Below, piece after piece: positions 63,235 to 64,000 of a stretch of DNA of 64,000 bases. How positions within the stretch are numbered: position 1 is the stretch's first letter; the number at the start of each line of letters is the position of its first letter. Position numbers and translations under genes: made by a program. Source of the stretch: Melioribacteraceae bacterium (GTDB lineage: Bacteria > Bacteroidota > Ignavibacteria > Ignavibacteriales > Melioribacteraceae); the NCBI GenBank assembly GCA_016927595.1, contig JAFGMI010000011.1, positions 1 to 64,000 of the forward strand. The letters run 5' to 3'. Under the pieces are notes generated by a model that searched no databases, had not been told where the DNA came from, and worked only from the letters and a program-made list of their open reading frames with translations.

Positions 63235-64000
63235 TTATTTAATTTTTATGTGAAGTTCTTTGAGTTGGGATTCATCAACAATTGAAGGTGACTCATCCAT
63301 TAAGGACATGCCGCTACTGGTTTTGGGGAATGCAATAACTTCCCGAATTGAATCCTGGTTCGCAAAAAGCATCGCGAGCCTGTCGAATCCAAAAGCTATT
63401 CCTCCATGCGGGGGAGCGCCGTATTTAAAGGCATTCATAAGAAAACCGAATTTAGTTTCTGCTTCCTCATTTGATATACCGAGTGCATCGAACATTTTCC
63501 CCTGTAATTTTGCATCATGTATTCTGATACTGCCGCCTGCAATTTCATTGCCGTTATAAACAAGGTCATATGCTCTGGCTTTAACCTTTCCGGGATCGTC
63601 TGACAGAAGTTCCAGGTCTTCAAGATTGGGTGAAGTAAAAGGATGATGCATCGCATAGTAACGATGAGTCTCATCGTCCCATTCAAGCAGCGGGAAATCG
63701 GTTATCCAAACTAACTTCGGTTCAATATTATCACCGATAAGATTCATTCGCTTTGCCATTTCCAGCCTTAAGCTGCCCATTATAGAAAGAGCCTTGAGTC
63801 TGGGTCCAGATAATATAAAAATCAAGTCTCCTGCAGAAGCATTTAATTTTCTCTTTAGTTCTGATTTTTCGTTATCAGAAAGAAACTTTGCTATCGGGGC
63901 TTCGAGTCCGTCTTCTTTAACTCTCATCCAGATTAAGCCCCCTGCTCCAAGCTTTTTAACGAAGTCAGTTAAAACATCCAGCTGATTCCTGGTATAGTCG
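63235..64000 (-). CDS. aspS: Aspartyl-tRNA synthetase, C-terminal part (cut by window edge)
   Basis: The C-terminal 255 residues of a bacterial AspRS; the frame is open to the window end (reading upstream of the internal Met at 63927). It includes the end of the bacterial GAD insertion (GGLIWMRVKEDG, ALSIMGSLRLEMAKR), the class II motif 2/3 regions (PLLEWDDETHRYYAMHHPFT, and FGFDRLAMLFANQDSIREVIAFPKT; split as FGFDRLAML and IREVIAFPKT), and a normal C-terminus. It charges tRNA-Asp. The gene starts beyond base 64000. Confidence 0.93.
   Translation of the reverse strand, partial: DYTRNQLDVLTDFVKKLGAGGLIWMRVKEDGLEAPIAKFLSDNEKSELKRKLNASAGDLIFILSGPRLKALSIMGSLRLEMAKRMNLIGDNIEPKLVWITDFPLLEWDDETHRYYAMHHPFTSPNLEDLELLSDDPGKVKARAYDLVYNGNEIAGGSIRIHDAKLQGKMFDALGISNEEAETKFGFLMNAFKYGAPPHGGIAFGFDRLAMLFANQDSIREVIAFPKTSSGMSLMDESPSIVDESQLKELHIKIK

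Noticed and set aside
1-64000. tRNA, rRNA and riboswitch genes
   Set aside because: Intergenic regions were read for cloverleaf-type or known aptamer motifs and none was convincing; a covariance search would be decisive.

Overview
The window is about 64 kb of AT-rich, gene-dense bacterial chromosome. The gene content suggests the Ignavibacteria/Chlorobi side of the Bacteroidota (FCB) group. Supporting points are a secreted protein with a FlgD/T9SS-like C-terminal domain, a YpdA-type bacillithiol-system reductase, two-component proteins with TPR and LytTR domains, weak ribosome-binding sites with some Bacteroidota-style promoters (TAnnTTTG at -7), and short pilin-like proteins starting MGQQQLL. 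The taxonomic call is inference; no rRNA gene is present. There are no tRNA, rRNA or CRISPR loci. At both edges a gene is cut: a secreted protein at the left and aspS at the right.

Layout. 1-6.7 kb: a cut secreted protein, a TonB-receptor-like barrel, an HU protein, a small membrane protein, a YpdA-like reductase, a NUDIX hydrolase and a type II NADH dehydrogenase. 6.8-10.7 kb: a minus-strand operon of an ECF sigma factor, a membrane anti-sigma-like protein with HEAT-like repeats, and two secreted DUF4097 proteins built from TMGGDI/TSGGDI repeats, closed by a terminator. 10.8-19.4 kb: a dipeptidase, then on the plus strand BamD with an acyl-CoA thioesterase, a secreted metalloprotease, CcmA-CcmB, a peptidoglycan-binding-domain protein and a sialate O-acetylesterase. 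19.5-27 kb: a HAMP protein without a kinase coupled to TrkH, a fucose-isomerase-like protein and two hybrid histidine kinases. 27.0-27.65 kb: a decayed IS481-type insertion sequence. 27.7-37.4 kb: an HDOD protein, an unknown gene, a small barrel protein, a thioredoxin-like protein, three two-component proteins and a secreted oligoendopeptidase F.

37.7-47.2 kb: RecD2, a TPR protein, and a molybdenum hydroxylase operon. The hydroxylase resembles periplasmic PaoABC: a Tat-exported 2Fe-2S subunit, a Mo subunit, and a FAD subunit with extra cysteines. It is followed by a convergent XdhC-type chaperone, then a TetR regulator coupled to a threonine-dehydratase-like enzyme. 47.3-50.1 kb: an NtrC-type regulator and its histidine kinase/receiver partner.

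50.1-63.0 kb is a long minus-strand type IV pilus locus. In transcription order it runs: two pilin-like genes, a terminator, pilC, pilB, pilT, a PilM-PilN fusion, a PilO-PilP fusion, a secretin, a receiver protein, a large hybrid kinase, and a receiver-DHp protein without an ATPase domain. The last six junctions overlap or are separated by 6 nt or less, so the signalling genes are probably co-expressed with the pilus machine. This locus, with its fused alignment subcomplex, pilin-like proteins lacking Glu5 and embedded phosphorelay, is the most unusual part of the window. The density of two-component proteins (ten) is also notable.
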